Source: Marinobacter antarcticus
GTDB lineage: Bacteria > Pseudomonadota > Gammaproteobacteria > Pseudomonadales > Oleiphilaceae
Assembly (NCBI RefSeq): GCF_011049865.1
Contig: NZ_DRGY01000092.1
Span: 1-33,022, forward strand
Direction: 5' to 3'
Length of the DNA: 33,022 nucleotides
The notes under the pieces are model-generated. The model did not search any database. It saw only the letters and a program-made list of their open reading frames with translations, and was not told where the DNA came from. The translations under genes and the position numbers were made by a program. Shown here in pieces: positions 17,746-26,768 of the stretch; the first letter of the stretch is position 1; every line of letters begins with the position of its first letter.

Positions 17746-18687
17746 ATGTCCAAACGAACCCTTCGTGTCGCAACCCGCAGCAGCGCTCTGGCGTTATGGC
17801 AGGCAGAATTCATCAAGGCCGAACTGGAACGACTCCACGACGACGTGGTGGTAGAGCTGATCAAAATCAAAACCCAGGGGGACAAAATTCTCGATGTTCC
17901 ACTGGCCAAGATCGGCGGCAAGGGCTTATTTGTGAAAGAGCTGGAAGAAGCCATGCTCGATGGCCGTGCGGACCTCGCCGTGCACTCCATGAAAGATGTG
18001 CCCATGAACTTTCCCGAAGGCCTGGGCCTGATTGCCATCTGCGAACGCGAAGATCCGTCGGATGCGTTTGTCAGCAACCACTTCGATAACGTTGACGCCC
18101 TGCACCATGGCGCCGTCGTCGGTACGTCCAGTTTGCGCCGGGAATCCCAACTGCGCGCTTATCGGCCAGATCTGGAAATCCGGATGCTGCGCGGCAACGT
18201 GAACACCCGGCTGGCAAAGCTTGATGCAGGAAACTACGACGCCATCGTGCTGGCGAGTTCTGGCCTCAAGCGTCTGGGTTTTCACGAGCGGATTCGCTAC
18301 TCCATGCCAGACACCGTGTCCCTGCCGGCGGTTGGCCAAGGCGCCCTGGGCATTGAATGTCGGCTCAATGACAACGAGCTGCACGCCATGCTCGAACCAC
18401 TGAACCATACCGATACGGCCGACCGCGTGAAAGCGGAGCGCGCGCTTAACCGTCGTCTTGAAGGTGGTTGCCAGGTGCCCATTGCGGCTTATGCCCTGCT
18501 GGAAGACAACGATATGTTATGGCTTCGTGGACTGGTTGGCGCCGTTGATGGCACGCAGATCCTGCGCGTCGAGGGCCGGGCACCCCGGTCGGAAGGCGAG
18601 CGTCTGGGCCGTGAACTGGCGGAGGATCTTCTGGCGCTGGGCGCCGACAAAGTGCTGGCTGAAATTTATGGCCATACTCCGCACTGA
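17746..18687 (+). CDS. hemC: Hydroxymethylbilane synthase (porphobilinogen deaminase)
   Basis: HemC joins four porphobilinogens into hydroxymethylbilane. Starting at ATG 17746 the protein has 313 residues and its key residues carry the E. coli numbers: the dipyrromethane cofactor Cys242 in EGGCQVPI and catalytic Asp84 in HSMKDVP. This agreement favours ATG 17746 over the GTG three codons earlier. [13 protein letters not shown] at the N terminus and [11 protein letters not shown] mid-protein are family signatures. It overlaps hemD by 20 bp and heads a hemC-hemD-hemX-hemY operon. Confidence 0.97.
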   Translation: MSKRTLRVATRSSALALWQAEFIKAELERLHDDVVVELIKIKTQGDKILDVPLAKIGGKGLFVKELEEAMLDGRADLAVHSMKDVPMNFPEGLGLIAICEREDPSDAFVSNHFDNVDALHHGAVVGTSSLRRESQLRAYRPDLEIRMLRGNVNTRLAKLDAGNYDAIVLASSGLKRLGFHERIRYSMPDTVSLPAVGQGALGIECRLNDNELHAMLEPLNHTDTADRVKAERALNRRLEGGCQVPIAAYALLEDNDMLWLRGLVGAVDGTQILRVEGRAPRSEGERLGRELAEDLLALGADKVLAEIYGHTPH

Positions 18688-19480
18688 TTCAACCTGTCTG
18701 GCCGGCCGGCGCGTTCTGATTTGCAGGCCGGAACCGGAGGCATCGCGGCTGGCGCGGCAGTTTCAATCGGCCGGCGCCAAAACGCACGTCCTTTCTCTCA
18801 TAGAAAGGGAGCCGTTGCCGGAGACTCCGGAACGGCGCACGACCATTCTCAGCCTCGATGAATTTTCCCACGTTATTGCGGTCAGCCCCTACGCTGCGCG
18901 CCTTTTACTCCAAGAACTGGACACCTGGTGGCCGCAGTTGCCTGCCGGCCTGAACTGGTACGGGGTGGGCGCCGGCACCGCCAAAACACTTGCCGCCCAC
19001 GGGCTAAGCCCACGCAAGCCAGATGACGGCTGGACCAGTGAAGCGCTATTGAAGCTGTCTTCGCTGGCACGCCTGGACGGTAAGCGGGTACTGGTGGCCC
19101 GAGGTGAGGACGGTCGTGAACTGATCCGAAACACCCTGGAAGCCCGGGGCGCACGCGTTACCGTGATGCCTTTGTACCGAAGATTCTGCCCGAACTACAC
19201 AACAGCGCAGGTTCGCTGCGCCCTGGAACAGTTCGCGCCGGATGCCGTGGTTGCGCTTTCAGGAGAAACTCTGAACAATCTCATCGCACTAAGTGCGGAT
19301 TGCAGCCATAATCTATACGATAGACCCGTGATTGTGCCCGCACGTCGTATCGCCGATCAGGCTCGCGCCGCGGGATTCAATGCTCCGTGTATACCAGGAA
19401 GCCTTGCCGATAATGACATCGTGGCCGCCGTTGCAGAACAACTGGCAGGCCGGGACGGTGGCTCCGGAAAAGCCAAGTAA
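18668..19480 (+). CDS. hemD: Uroporphyrinogen-III synthase
   Basis: HemD closes hydroxymethylbilane with inversion of ring D to give uroporphyrinogen III. The family is poorly conserved; the call rests on the two-lobed pattern ([19 protein letters not shown] at the start, [13 protein letters not shown] motif [42 protein letters not shown], and [12 protein letters not shown]) and on position between hemC and hemX. The start at ATG 18668 gives 270 residues, normal for the family, and overlaps the hemC end by 20 bp. The frame is open further up inside hemC, but that part is not HemD-like. No clear ribosome binding site is seen, so coupling to hemC is likely. Confidence 0.92.
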   Translation: MAILRTDSTCLAGRRVLICRPEPEASRLARQFQSAGAKTHVLSLIEREPLPETPERRTTILSLDEFSHVIAVSPYAARLLLQELDTWWPQLPAGLNWYGVGAGTAKTLAAHGLSPRKPDDGWTSEALLKLSSLARLDGKRVLVARGEDGRELIRNTLEARGARVTVMPLYRRFCPNYTTAQVRCALEQFAPDAVVALSGETLNNLIALSADCSHNLYDRPVIVPARRIADQARAAGFNAPCIPGSLADNDIVAAVAEQLAGRDGGSGKAK

Positions 19481-19488
19481 GGACGCCC

Positions 19489-20580
19489 GTGACTGAAACA
19501 ACAAAACAATTACCCGCCCCGATTACCGACGAAACCCCCTTCCGCCACAAAGTCTGGCCGGCTTGGGTTATCGCCATCATTGCACTGGTCAGTGTTGCCG
19601 CGCTGGCAGTTTGGAACTGGCAACAGTGGAACAGCCAACAAACCACAATGCAGACACTGAACAGCCTGCAAGAGGATACCGCCAAGCTTGAAAGCCTTTA
19701 CGGCAACCGCGGTAATCAACAAGGCCAGCGCTTGCAATCCCTGGAAGACAAGCTGTCGTCCCAGCGGGACATGATCGCTACCCAGCAGCGCCAGATTGAT
19801 CACAACGCACGCGAACTGCTGGAGGCCGGAAATCGCACCCGCACCGACTGGCTGCTGGCGGAAGCCGAGTATCTGCTGCGCATTGCGAATCAGAGACTGC
19901 TGATCGAAAAAGACATTGGTGGTGCCCTTTCCGCTCTCAAAAGCGCCGACGAGGTGCTGACAGAATCTGACGACATTGGTGTGTACCCGGTGCGTCAGCA
20001 ACTAGCGCGGGAAATCCTGGCCCTTAAAGGCATTAGCAGTGTCGACAGAACCGGCCTCTACCTTACCCTTGAAGCCGCCATCGACGGTGTTCATCAACTC
20101 ACCGATCAGGCGCTCATAAGCGAACAGGCGCCCGGATTTGTTGGCAGCGCCCTGTCAGAAGACGGCTCGGGACCCGGTGGCGAACCAAGCGTTTTGTTCA
20201 AAGCGTGGGAAAAGTTCAAATCAACCCTGATGCAGGTTGTCGTGGTTCGCCGCATGGATGAATCGGTCAAGCCACTGCTGTCACCGGACCAGAGCGCCTA
20301 CGCGCGACTGAACCTGCAGTTGATGCTTGAAGAAGCGGAGATGGCGGTGCTCAGAGGCAATCAGCCCTTGTACAAGCGCGCGCTGGCCAAAGCCAACGCG
20401 GCCGTCGAAGACTGGTACGATGGCAGCAATCCGCGAGTGAACGCATTGGCAAAAACCCTCACGGAGCTCTCCTCGCGCAACGTTGCACCGGACTTACCCG
20501 ACATCAGCAAGTCTCTTGATCTTCTTAAAGAACGACTCGCAGGTCGGTCCGGCAAGGGTAACGGAGGCGACGATTCATGA
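19489..20580 (+). CDS. hemX: HemX family membrane protein
   Basis: This is a 363-residue inner-membrane protein of the proteobacterial HemX family, encoded next to hemD; its exact role is not settled (it is not a proven methyltransferase despite older naming). One membrane segment (about 23-43, WVIAIIALVSVAALAVWNW) is followed by a coiled coil (about 50-105) and a helical periplasmic domain with the family motif WLLAEAEYLLRIANQRL (about 121-137). The start is GTG 19489 with AAGGA five bases upstream, eight bases after hemD. It overlaps hemY by 4 bp. Confidence 0.92.
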   Translation: MTETTKQLPAPITDETPFRHKVWPAWVIAIIALVSVAALAVWNWQQWNSQQTTMQTLNSLQEDTAKLESLYGNRGNQQGQRLQSLEDKLSSQRDMIATQQRQIDHNARELLEAGNRTRTDWLLAEAEYLLRIANQRLLIEKDIGGALSALKSADEVLTESDDIGVYPVRQQLAREILALKGISSVDRTGLYLTLEAAIDGVHQLTDQALISEQAPGFVGSALSEDGSGPGGEPSVLFKAWEKFKSTLMQVVVVRRMDESVKPLLSPDQSAYARLNLQLMLEEAEMAVLRGNQPLYKRALAKANAAVEDWYDGSNPRVNALAKTLTELSSRNVAPDLPDISKSLDLLKERLAGRSGKGNGGDDS

Positions 20581-21818
20581 TTCGCCTGCTTCTGATCATT
20601 CTGTTTGCCCTTTTAATCGGCACCGCTCTCTCTCTCGGGTTGCAATACGATCTTGGATATATCCGCATTAGCCTGGGCAACTATCTGATCGAGACCAATT
20701 TCTGGGTCGGTTTGGCACTGCTCATTGTTGTGGTTGCGCTGATCGTTCTGACCGTTGGCTTGATACGCCGCATGCAACAGGGTTCAGGCGTTGTTGCCAA
20801 CTGGGTGTCGCGGAGCAAAGAGCGTCGTGCACGTCGGCGCACCACCCAAGGACTGCTGGCGCTGGCAGAAGGCAACTGGCCAAGAGCACAGAAAATGTTA
20901 ACGTCAGGTGCCAACCACGCAGACACCCCTCTTATCAATTACCTGGCGGCCGCCCAGGCTGCTTTTGAGTGCGGCGACTACGACGCGGTAGACGAGTTGC
21001 TTCGCAAGGCATTTGAAAGCACGCCCGGCTCGGATATGGCCGTGGGCATTACCCAGGCCCAGCTGCAACTTGCCGGCAACCGCCTGGAACAGGCTCTTGC
21101 AACGCTGGTGCGCTTGCGCAAGCAGTCTCCGCATCACCCTTTTGTTCTCAAGCTTCTTAAAAACACCTATCTTCGCCTTGAAGACTGGCGCGAGCTGGCA
21201 AAAATGTTACCCGAGTTGCGTAAACGCAATGTACTCCCGGAATCGGAGTTGGGTGAACTGGAGCGTCAGGTATGGCACAACCTGCTAGTGCGCGCAGCAG
21301 AAGACTGCCGGCGCCAACAAACACAGACGCCAGACACGTCGCTTGAGCCTCTCACTCGGTTGTGGGATGAACTGCCAAGCTTCCTGCGCCGGGACGAGAA
21401 AACCATAGGGGACTATGCACACCTGTTGGCAGATCTTGGCGATGAAGAACAGACCGAAACGCTGCTGCGTAAAGTTCTGCAAAACCATTGGAGCGACGAT
21501 CTGGTCAATCTTTATGGGCGGATACAAGGGCGCAAACCGGATGAACAGCTGCTGACGGCTGAGCAGTGGCTTAAGAACCGGCCCAATAACGCCGAACTCT
21601 TGCTCGCGCTCGGGCGATTGAGTTTGCGCAATGAACTTTGGGGCAAAGCCCGGGAGTATTTCGAGACCAGCCTGAGATTAAAACGCAGCCGGGAAACCCT
21701 GGCGGAACTTAGCCGCCTGAGCGCTCATATGGGTGACGAAGAGGTGAGCATCAAGCTAATGATGCAAGGGTTGGCGAAGGACAGCGGGCTTCCGCAACTG
21801 CCCATGCCCAAAGCCTGA
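20577..21818 (+). CDS. hemY: HemY family TPR membrane protein
   Basis: The 413-residue protein has the HemY_N layout: two membrane segments (about 1-20 and 42-64), then a cytoplasmic or periplasmic helical region made of TPR-like repeats (for example ALAEGNWPRAQKML, AAFECGDYDAVDELL and ELLLALGRLSLRNELWGKAREYFETSL). It is associated with late haem synthesis by gene context, but it is not the Bacillus protoporphyrinogen oxidase also called HemY. The start overlaps the hemX stop as ATGA with GGAGG nine bases upstream. It is the last gene of the hem group and converges on the flavin reductase with a 48-bp gap that shows no obvious terminator. Confidence 0.93.
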   Translation: MIRLLLIILFALLIGTALSLGLQYDLGYIRISLGNYLIETNFWVGLALLIVVVALIVLTVGLIRRMQQGSGVVANWVSRSKERRARRRTTQGLLALAEGNWPRAQKMLTSGANHADTPLINYLAAAQAAFECGDYDAVDELLRKAFESTPGSDMAVGITQAQLQLAGNRLEQALATLVRLRKQSPHHPFVLKLLKNTYLRLEDWRELAKMLPELRKRNVLPESELGELERQVWHNLLVRAAEDCRRQQTQTPDTSLEPLTRLWDELPSFLRRDEKTIGDYAHLLADLGDEEQTETLLRKVLQNHWSDDLVNLYGRIQGRKPDEQLLTAEQWLKNRPNNAELLLALGRLSLRNELWGKAREYFETSLRLKRSRETLAELSRLSAHMGDEEVSIKLMMQGLAKDSGLPQLPMPKA

Positions 21819-21866
21819 TTGCGGCGCGCACGACCCGAAAGCAAAAAATGAAACAATACCGGTATG

Positions 21867-22871
21867 TCAGCTTCGAGGCGCGTATTCCAGCACGTCGGAA
21901 AAGAATCCCTCTGGCGGCAGACCGGCGTCTACCAAGGCATCCATCAGCGCGTAAACCATCGCGGGTGAGCCGCTGGCGTGCACTTCAACATTGTTCCAGT
22001 CCACCCCAGAGGCCAGCACGGTGCGCACCAGCTGTTCATGATGCCCGCTCCAGTCGTTATCCTCATCGTCACCCACAACGGGCTGAAATGTGAAACCCGG
22101 CCAGTCCTGTTCCCACTGCCGGGCCTTGGATCCGAGATACATATCTTCATGATGACGCACGCCCCAGAAAAGCTTTACCGGTTGGTCAAAAGACGTACCG
22201 CGTAAATAGTCCACCAGGCTTTTCATCTGCGCAAAGCCAGTACCGGCAGCCACCAGGAGTAAAGGCTTTTCCGGCGCACTGGCAATGCATGCTTTGCCGT
22301 GGGGCAACTCCAGCCTGACCGTTTCACCGGAGGTCAGCGCATCAATAACCTTTTGCGCTGAAACCCACTCCGGAGTGGCCTGAATATGCAGCTCAATATT
22401 TTGCTCGGATGGGCTGCTGGCAATGGAAAAGTAGCAGGGATCGGCACCCGGGAGTACAACCGATAAATATTGGCCCGCATGGAAAGACAGCTCTCGCCGC
22501 CGTGGCAACTGAAGCTCTATCCGATACACATCGTGATTGATGGAACGCACATCCACGACATTTGCCTGAAACGTTCGGGGCTGGTTTTTTCCTGCTGCCA
22601 TAACGGCGGGTATCTCCAGTTCAATATCGCCAAGTGCGACGGTTCTGCACATCATCAGCCGCGCGCCGGTCGGAATCATTTGTTGGTTTCGAGTATTCAG
22701 AGCGTAACCCGCAAGCAGCCGGGCCTCACACAGTTCGCATACGCCATTTCTGCAGGCGAACGGAACAGCAACACCTGCGCCGGCCGCAGCGCTCAGTAAA
22801 TCTGCTTGCCCGACGGCCCAATAGCGAATTCCGGAGGGCTCAAGCCTGATCCGCCGCGCCCCTTTGCCCAT
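21867..22871 (-). CDS. Ferredoxin-fused NAD(P)H-flavin reductase (Fre/AscD-like)
   Basis: The product has 334 residues from ATG 22871, one base past the ubiD stop. An N-terminal plant-type [2Fe-2S] domain has cysteines at about 40, 45, 48 (CRNGVCELC) and 75. A ferredoxin-reductase FAD domain (about 95-200) and an NAD(P)H domain with VAAGTGFAQMKSL follow, ending in a Fre-like C terminus. It resembles E. coli Fre, also encoded next to ubiD, with an added ferredoxin domain as in CDP-6-deoxy-glucoseen reductase. It could supply reduced flavin to the UbiX/UbiD prenyl-FMN system, but this is inference. The FAD motif reads CYFS where RPFS or RxYS is expected, so the conserved Arg is Cys. The electron acceptor is unknown. 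Confidence 0.88.
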   Translation of the reverse strand: MGKGARRIRLEPSGIRYWAVGQADLLSAAAGAGVAVPFACRNGVCELCEARLLAGYALNTRNQQMIPTGARLMMCRTVALGDIELEIPAVMAAGKNQPRTFQANVVDVRSINHDVYRIELQLPRRRELSFHAGQYLSVVLPGADPCYFSIASSPSEQNIELHIQATPEWVSAQKVIDALTSGETVRLELPHGKACIASAPEKPLLLVAAGTGFAQMKSLVDYLRGTSFDQPVKLFWGVRHHEDMYLGSKARQWEQDWPGFTFQPVVGDDEDNDWSGHHEQLVRTVLASGVDWNNVEVHASGSPAMVYALMDALVDAGLPPEGFFSDVLEYAPRS

Positions 22872-22872
22872 A

Positions 22873-24360
22873 TCAGTCGGGGCGGGGAGGCGCAGTTTCA
22901 ATGCCCAAGCTACCCCAGAGATCATCCACACGCTGTTTGACGGCGTCGGTCATGGCGATGGGCTCGCCCCACTCCCGGGTTGTTTCACCCGGCCATTTGT
23001 TCGTGGCGTCCATTCCCATTTTGGAACCCAGGCCAGACACCGGCGAGGCAAAATCCAGATAATCAATGGGTGTATTCTCTACCAGCATGGTATCGCGGGC
23101 GGGGTCCATCCGGGTGGTAATGGCCCAGATCACGTCTTCCCAGTTGCGGGCATCGACATCGTCGTCTGTGACAATAACAAATTTGGTGTACATGAACTGC
23201 CGCAGAAAAGACCACACTCCCATCATTACCCGCTTGGCATGCCCCGGATACTGCTTTTTCATAGTCACCACGGCAAGCCGGTAGGAACAGCCTTCCGGCG
23301 GCAGGTAGAAATCCACAATTTCGGGAAACTGCTTCTGCAAGATGGGGATAAAAACTTCGTTTAGCGCCACACCCAGAATAGCCGGCTCATCTGGCGGGCG
23401 GCCCGTGTAGGTGCTGTGATAAATCGGATTTTTACGGTGAGTCATGCGCTCAACGGTGAACACCGGAAATTCGTCCACCTCGTTGTAGTAACCCGTGTGG
23501 TCACCAAACGGGCCTTCCGGCGCTTTATCATCAGGGTAAATAAAGCCTTCCAGAACAATCTCGGCGCTGGCAGGCACCTGCAGGTCGCTGAGGCCACACT
23601 GCACCAATTCGGTACGACTGCCCCGGAGCAAGCCTGCAAACGCATACTCAGACAGCGAATCCGGCACAGGCGTCACGGCGCCAAGAATCGTAGCCGGGTC
23701 TGCACCAAGCGCCACGGCTACAGGATAGGGCTTGCCGGGATTAGCCTTCTGAAATTCCTGAAAATCCAGCGCACCTCCGCGATGACTCAACCAGCGCATA
23801 ATCAGCCGGTTACGACCAATCAGCTGCTGGCGGTATATACCCAGATTCTGACGCTCTTTATGCGGCCCGCGGGTAATCACCAGCGGCCAGGTAACCAGCG
23901 GTCCTGCATCCCCGGGCCAGCAGTGCTGTACCGGAATCTGGTACAAATCGATCTTGTCTTTTTCGATGACCACTTCCTGACAGGGCGCAGATCGGAGCAC
24001 TTTCGGGCTCATGCGCATGACCTGCCGAAGCAATGGCAGTTTTTCGATAGCGTCTTTGAAACCTTTGGGGGGGTCTGGCTCTTTGAGATAGGCCAGCAGC
24101 TTGCCGATGTCCCGGAGCGCGGTCACGTTATCCTGGCCCATGCCCAAGGCCACTCGCCTGGTGGTGCCAAAAAGATTGGCGAGCACCGGCATGTCGTAGC
24201 CTTTAGGATTTTCAAACAACAACGCAGGCCCACCTGCCCGCAGTGTGCGGTCACAGATTTCGGTCATTTCCAGATAGGGATCAACTTCCACTGAGATACG
24301 TTTCAGCTCGCCCAGTTTCTCCAACTGGTCAATGAAGTCCCGTAGGTCGTTGTATTTCAT
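22873..24360 (-). CDS. ubiD: UbiD prenyl-FMN-dependent decarboxylase (ubiquinone synthesis)
   Basis: UbiD decarboxylates 3-polyprenyl-4-hydroxybenzoate in ubiquinone synthesis, using prenylated FMN made by UbiX (not in this window). The 495 residues match the E. coli length (497). The N terminus [20 protein letters not shown] is typical, and [22 protein letters not shown] (about 280-300, written here as two joined motifs EGFIYPDD and [14 protein letters not shown]) contains the catalytic Glu region. [14 protein letters not shown] holds the cofactor-binding Arg. The start ATG 24360 has GGAG six bases upstream. Downstream of rho and upstream of a flavin reductase, as in Pseudomonas and E. coli respectively. 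Confidence 0.96.
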   Translation of the reverse strand: MKYNDLRDFIDQLEKLGELKRISVEVDPYLEMTEICDRTLRAGGPALLFENPKGYDMPVLANLFGTTRRVALGMGQDNVTALRDIGKLLAYLKEPDPPKGFKDAIEKLPLLRQVMRMSPKVLRSAPCQEVVIEKDKIDLYQIPVQHCWPGDAGPLVTWPLVITRGPHKERQNLGIYRQQLIGRNRLIMRWLSHRGGALDFQEFQKANPGKPYPVAVALGADPATILGAVTPVPDSLSEYAFAGLLRGSRTELVQCGLSDLQVPASAEIVLEGFIYPDDKAPEGPFGDHTGYYNEVDEFPVFTVERMTHRKNPIYHSTYTGRPPDEPAILGVALNEVFIPILQKQFPEIVDFYLPPEGCSYRLAVVTMKKQYPGHAKRVMMGVWSFLRQFMYTKFVIVTDDDVDARNWEDVIWAITTRMDPARDTMLVENTPIDYLDFASPVSGLGSKMGMDATNKWPGETTREWGEPIAMTDAVKQRVDDLWGSLGIETAPPRPD

Positions 24361-24473
24361 GTTCGGCTCCGGTTAAGTCCGGCATTGTACGCAGATTCGG
24401 AGAAATTGGTTCTGACGGTCTGCCAGAACAATATGAGGGGTGATTGCAAAAATGCGCGTACAAATTCGACAAG

Positions 24474-24502
24474 CAGAACCGGGGAAGGTCTCCCCGGTTC
24501 TG
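24474..24502 (-). terminator. Stem-loop downstream of rho, probable terminator or mRNA 3' end
   Basis: A perfect 12-bp stem (24474-24485 with 24491-24502, core CCGGGGA/TCCCCGG) closes a five-base loop, 35 bases after the rho stop. The sequence following it on the rho strand (CTTGTCG) is not a good U-run, so termination may be partial. It separates rho from ubiD, which lies 114 bp further on. Confidence 0.55.
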
Positions 24503-24537
24503 CCAACTCCACAATCCCTGAGGCGCCAAGACTCTCT

Positions 24538-25800
24538 CTAGCGACGCTTCATCGACTGGAAGAACTCGTCGTTGGTCTTGGTCTCTTTCAGTTTGTCCAG
24601 CAAGAACTCGATGGCGGCGGTGTCGTCGTCCATGGAATGCAAAAGTTTGCGCAGAATCCACACGCGCTGGATATCCGCCTCGGTCATTAGCAAGTCTTCT
24701 CGGCGCGTACCGGAACTGCGAATGTTGATGGCGGGGTAAACACGCTTTTCAGCGATTTTGCGATCCAGGTGAATTTCCATGTTACCTGTACCCTTGAACT
24801 CCTCGTAGATCACTTCGTCCATTTTCGAACCCGTGTTCACAAGAGCCGTTGCAAGAATTGTCAGGCTGCCACCCTCTTCCACGTTACGAGCCGCACCAAA
24901 GAAGCGCTTGGGCTTTTCCAGAGCGTGCGCGTCGACACCGCCGGTCAACACTTTGCCCGAGGACGGGATCACTGTGTTATAGGCACGAGCCAGACGAGTA
25001 ATGGAATCCAGCAGGATAACCACGTCTTTTTTGTGCTCTACCAGGCGCTTGGCTTTCTCGATGACCATCTCCGCCACTTGCACGTGGCGAGCGGGCGGCT
25101 CATCAAAGGTGGAGGCAATCACTTCACCGCGCACGGTGCGCTGCATTTCAGTCACTTCTTCCGGCCGCTCATCAATCAACAACACAATGATGTGGCATTC
25201 CGGATGATTGCGAGCGATGGACTGGGCAATGCTCTGCATCAGCAAGGTTTTACCGGCTTTGGGTGGCGATACAATCAAGCCACGCTGGCCTTTACCAATG
25301 GGCGCAACCAGATCCAGCACACGGGATGACAAATCCTCGGTGCTACCGTTGCCGGTTTCCAACTGCATACGCTCATCGGGAAACAGCGGCGTCAGGTTTT
25401 CAAACAGGATTTTGTTGCGAGCGTTATCCGGCTTGTCGAAGTTAATCTCGTTAACTTTCAACAGGGCAAAGTAACGCTCACCGTCTTTCGGCGGACGGAT
25501 CTTGCCGGCAACGGTGTCACCTGTGCGCAGGTTGAAGCGACGGATCTGGCTGGGAGAGACATAGATGTCGTCTGGTCCGGCCAAGTAGGAGGCGTCGGCA
25601 GAGCGGAGGAAGCCGAAGCCGTCCTGCAGAATTTCCAGCACGCCATCGCTATGAATGTCTTCGCCGCCTTTCGCGTGCTTCTTCAAGATGGTGAAAATCA
25701 CATCCTGTTTGCGCGACCGGGCGAGGTTATCGAGACCCATCTCTTGCGCAATGGCAAGCAATTCGGGCATGGAGTTCTGCTTGAGTTCAGTAAGATTCAT
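24538..25800 (-). CDS. rho: Transcription termination factor Rho
   Basis: Rho is the hexameric RNA helicase that ends untranslated transcripts. The 420 residues align closely with E. coli Rho (419): N-terminal helix bundle [11 protein letters not shown]-binding cold-shock-like domain with GFGFLR (61-66) and [10 protein letters not shown], Walker A SPPKAGKT (178-185), [11 protein letters not shown], Walker [16 protein letters not shown] (about 261-275), the Q/R loops with SSGKVLTGG, and a normal C terminus [10 protein letters not shown]. No insertion is present. ATG 25800 has no clear ribosome binding site. A promoter and a 170-base leader precede it. In Pseudomonas trxA is the immediate upstream neighbour; here molybdenum-cofactor genes intervene. 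Confidence 0.98.
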   Translation of the reverse strand: MNLTELKQNSMPELLAIAQEMGLDNLARSRKQDVIFTILKKHAKGGEDIHSDGVLEILQDGFGFLRSADASYLAGPDDIYVSPSQIRRFNLRTGDTVAGKIRPPKDGERYFALLKVNEINFDKPDNARNKILFENLTPLFPDERMQLETGNGSTEDLSSRVLDLVAPIGKGQRGLIVSPPKAGKTLLMQSIAQSIARNHPECHIIVLLIDERPEEVTEMQRTVRGEVIASTFDEPPARHVQVAEMVIEKAKRLVEHKKDVVILLDSITRLARAYNTVIPSSGKVLTGGVDAHALEKPKRFFGAARNVEEGGSLTILATALVNTGSKMDEVIYEEFKGTGNMEIHLDRKIAEKRVYPAINIRSSGTRREDLLMTEADIQRVWILRKLLHSMDDDTAAIEFLLDKLKETKTNDEFFQSMKRR

Positions 25801-26164
25801 AGGTTATTAGATTATCAGGAATGGAGTAAACGGATATTGGGATGACAGGGGCGCCCCTGAACAGATTTATTAGTTTGTTGATAAAACAGGTGTTGGCCAG
25901 ATGAAGCAACCGGTGTGGATAAAATCCGGATTAAGATACTAAAGCCAATAGAGTGGGCACAACCGTTCTTAGGGCAAGAGCGATAATCTGCTACCTTACC
26001 TGCTAATGTCAAGCGTCGGAGCAAATAATCGCCAACTTTTCTAGCCAAAAAGCTCGCGTACAGGCGCCGGAGTCTCCCACTGACAGGTTACTCCCTTCCA
26101 TTCCGGTTCGCTGATGGAGATACTGGTAGCCACAATCTTTCCTGTGATTTCCGGAGCGCCATTC
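25801..26164. other. rho/moaB divergent intergenic region with rho leader
   Basis: These 364 bases hold no convincing gene. On the minus strand they carry the rho promoter and a leader of about 170 bases, long enough for the autoregulation known for rho in E. coli. A 14-base perfect palindrome (CAGGGGCGCCCCTG, 25846-25859) lies in the leader about 45 bases before the start codon. The half nearest moaB contains the moaB ribosome binding site, but I see no clear promoter for moaB. Confidence 0.6.
25983..26012 (-). promoter_or_regulatory. Probable sigma-70 promoter of rho
   Basis: On the minus strand a consensus -35 TTGACA (26012-26007) is followed after 18 bp by GATTAT (25988-25983), a 4/6 match to the -10 box. 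Transcription would start near 25975, giving a leader of about 175 bases before the rho start codon. Confidence 0.6.
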
Positions 26165-26737
26165 ATGAGCAGTGAACACACCACCGAACTCAACCCTCTC
26201 AATATCGCGATTCTCACGATCTCCGATACCCGCGGGCCCGATGAGGACTCCTCTGGCCAGTTTCTTGAAGACAGCGTTTTAGCCGCCGGGCATAGACTGA
26301 TTTCACGGCGTATCCTACCGGACGACGTTTATCTGGTGCGCGCTGCGATGTCGTCCTGGATTGCGGAGCCCGACGTTCATGCAGTTATCATTACGGGTGG
26401 CACCGGCTTTCACGAACGCGACAGCACACCCGAAGCGGTTGCGCCATTACTGGACAAAATCATTGAAGGCTTCGGAGAGGAGTTCCGGCGCCTCTCCGCG
26501 TCGGAGATCGGCACGTCGACCATTCAGTCCCGGGCGTTTGGGGGGCTTGCTAACCATACGGCTATTTTTTGCTTGCCTGGTTCCACCGGCGCATGTCGGA
26601 CAGGCTGGAACGGCATTCTGAGCACCCAGCTGGATAGCCGGCACAGCCCCTGCAACTTCTCGGATCTGGTTTGCCGCAAGCCGGAGCGCGCCGTTGAACG
26701 GCTTCAGCAGGTTATCGGCAAGCACGCCCTACGCTAA
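26165..26737 (+). CDS. moaB: Molybdenum cofactor protein MoaB
   Basis: This protein of the MoaB/Mog family belongs to the MPT-adenylylation fold group; E. coli MoaB closely matches motif by motif ([72 protein letters not shown]), and its role in Moco synthesis is adenylylation in some lineages and unclear in E. coli. The start at ATG 26165 has GGAG eight bases upstream and gives 190 residues; the frame is open 17 codons further up without conservation. It leads moaB-moeA-moaD-moaE and is divergent from rho. Confidence 0.93.
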   Translation: MSSEHTTELNPLNIAILTISDTRGPDEDSSGQFLEDSVLAAGHRLISRRILPDDVYLVRAAMSSWIAEPDVHAVIITGGTGFHERDSTPEAVAPLLDKIIEGFGEEFRRLSASEIGTSTIQSRAFGGLANHTAIFCLPGSTGACRTGWNGILSTQLDSRHSPCNFSDLVCRKPERAVERLQQVIGKHALR

Positions 26738-26768
26738 CGGATCCTGCACACGGACACGGAGACACATC

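Noticed and set aside
18458..18667. Upstream extension of hemD inside hemC
   Set aside because: The hemC frame there encodes conserved hemC sequence with the cofactor Cys; the hemD frame only becomes family-like after ATG 18668.
23416..24294. Open frame of 292 codons on the plus strand opposite ubiD
   Set aside because: Antisense to a full-length conserved ubiD; composition is that of a shadow frame.
25846..25859. Palindrome CAGGGGCGCCCCTG as an intrinsic terminator or operator
   Set aside because: It has no loop and no U-run on either strand, and no regulator is known for such a site, so it is only noted as part of the rho leader.
25815..26048. Possible rho leader peptide of 77 codons on the minus strand
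   Set aside because: Its start lies upstream of the predicted rho transcription start, and no ribosome binding site or conserved sequence is seen.
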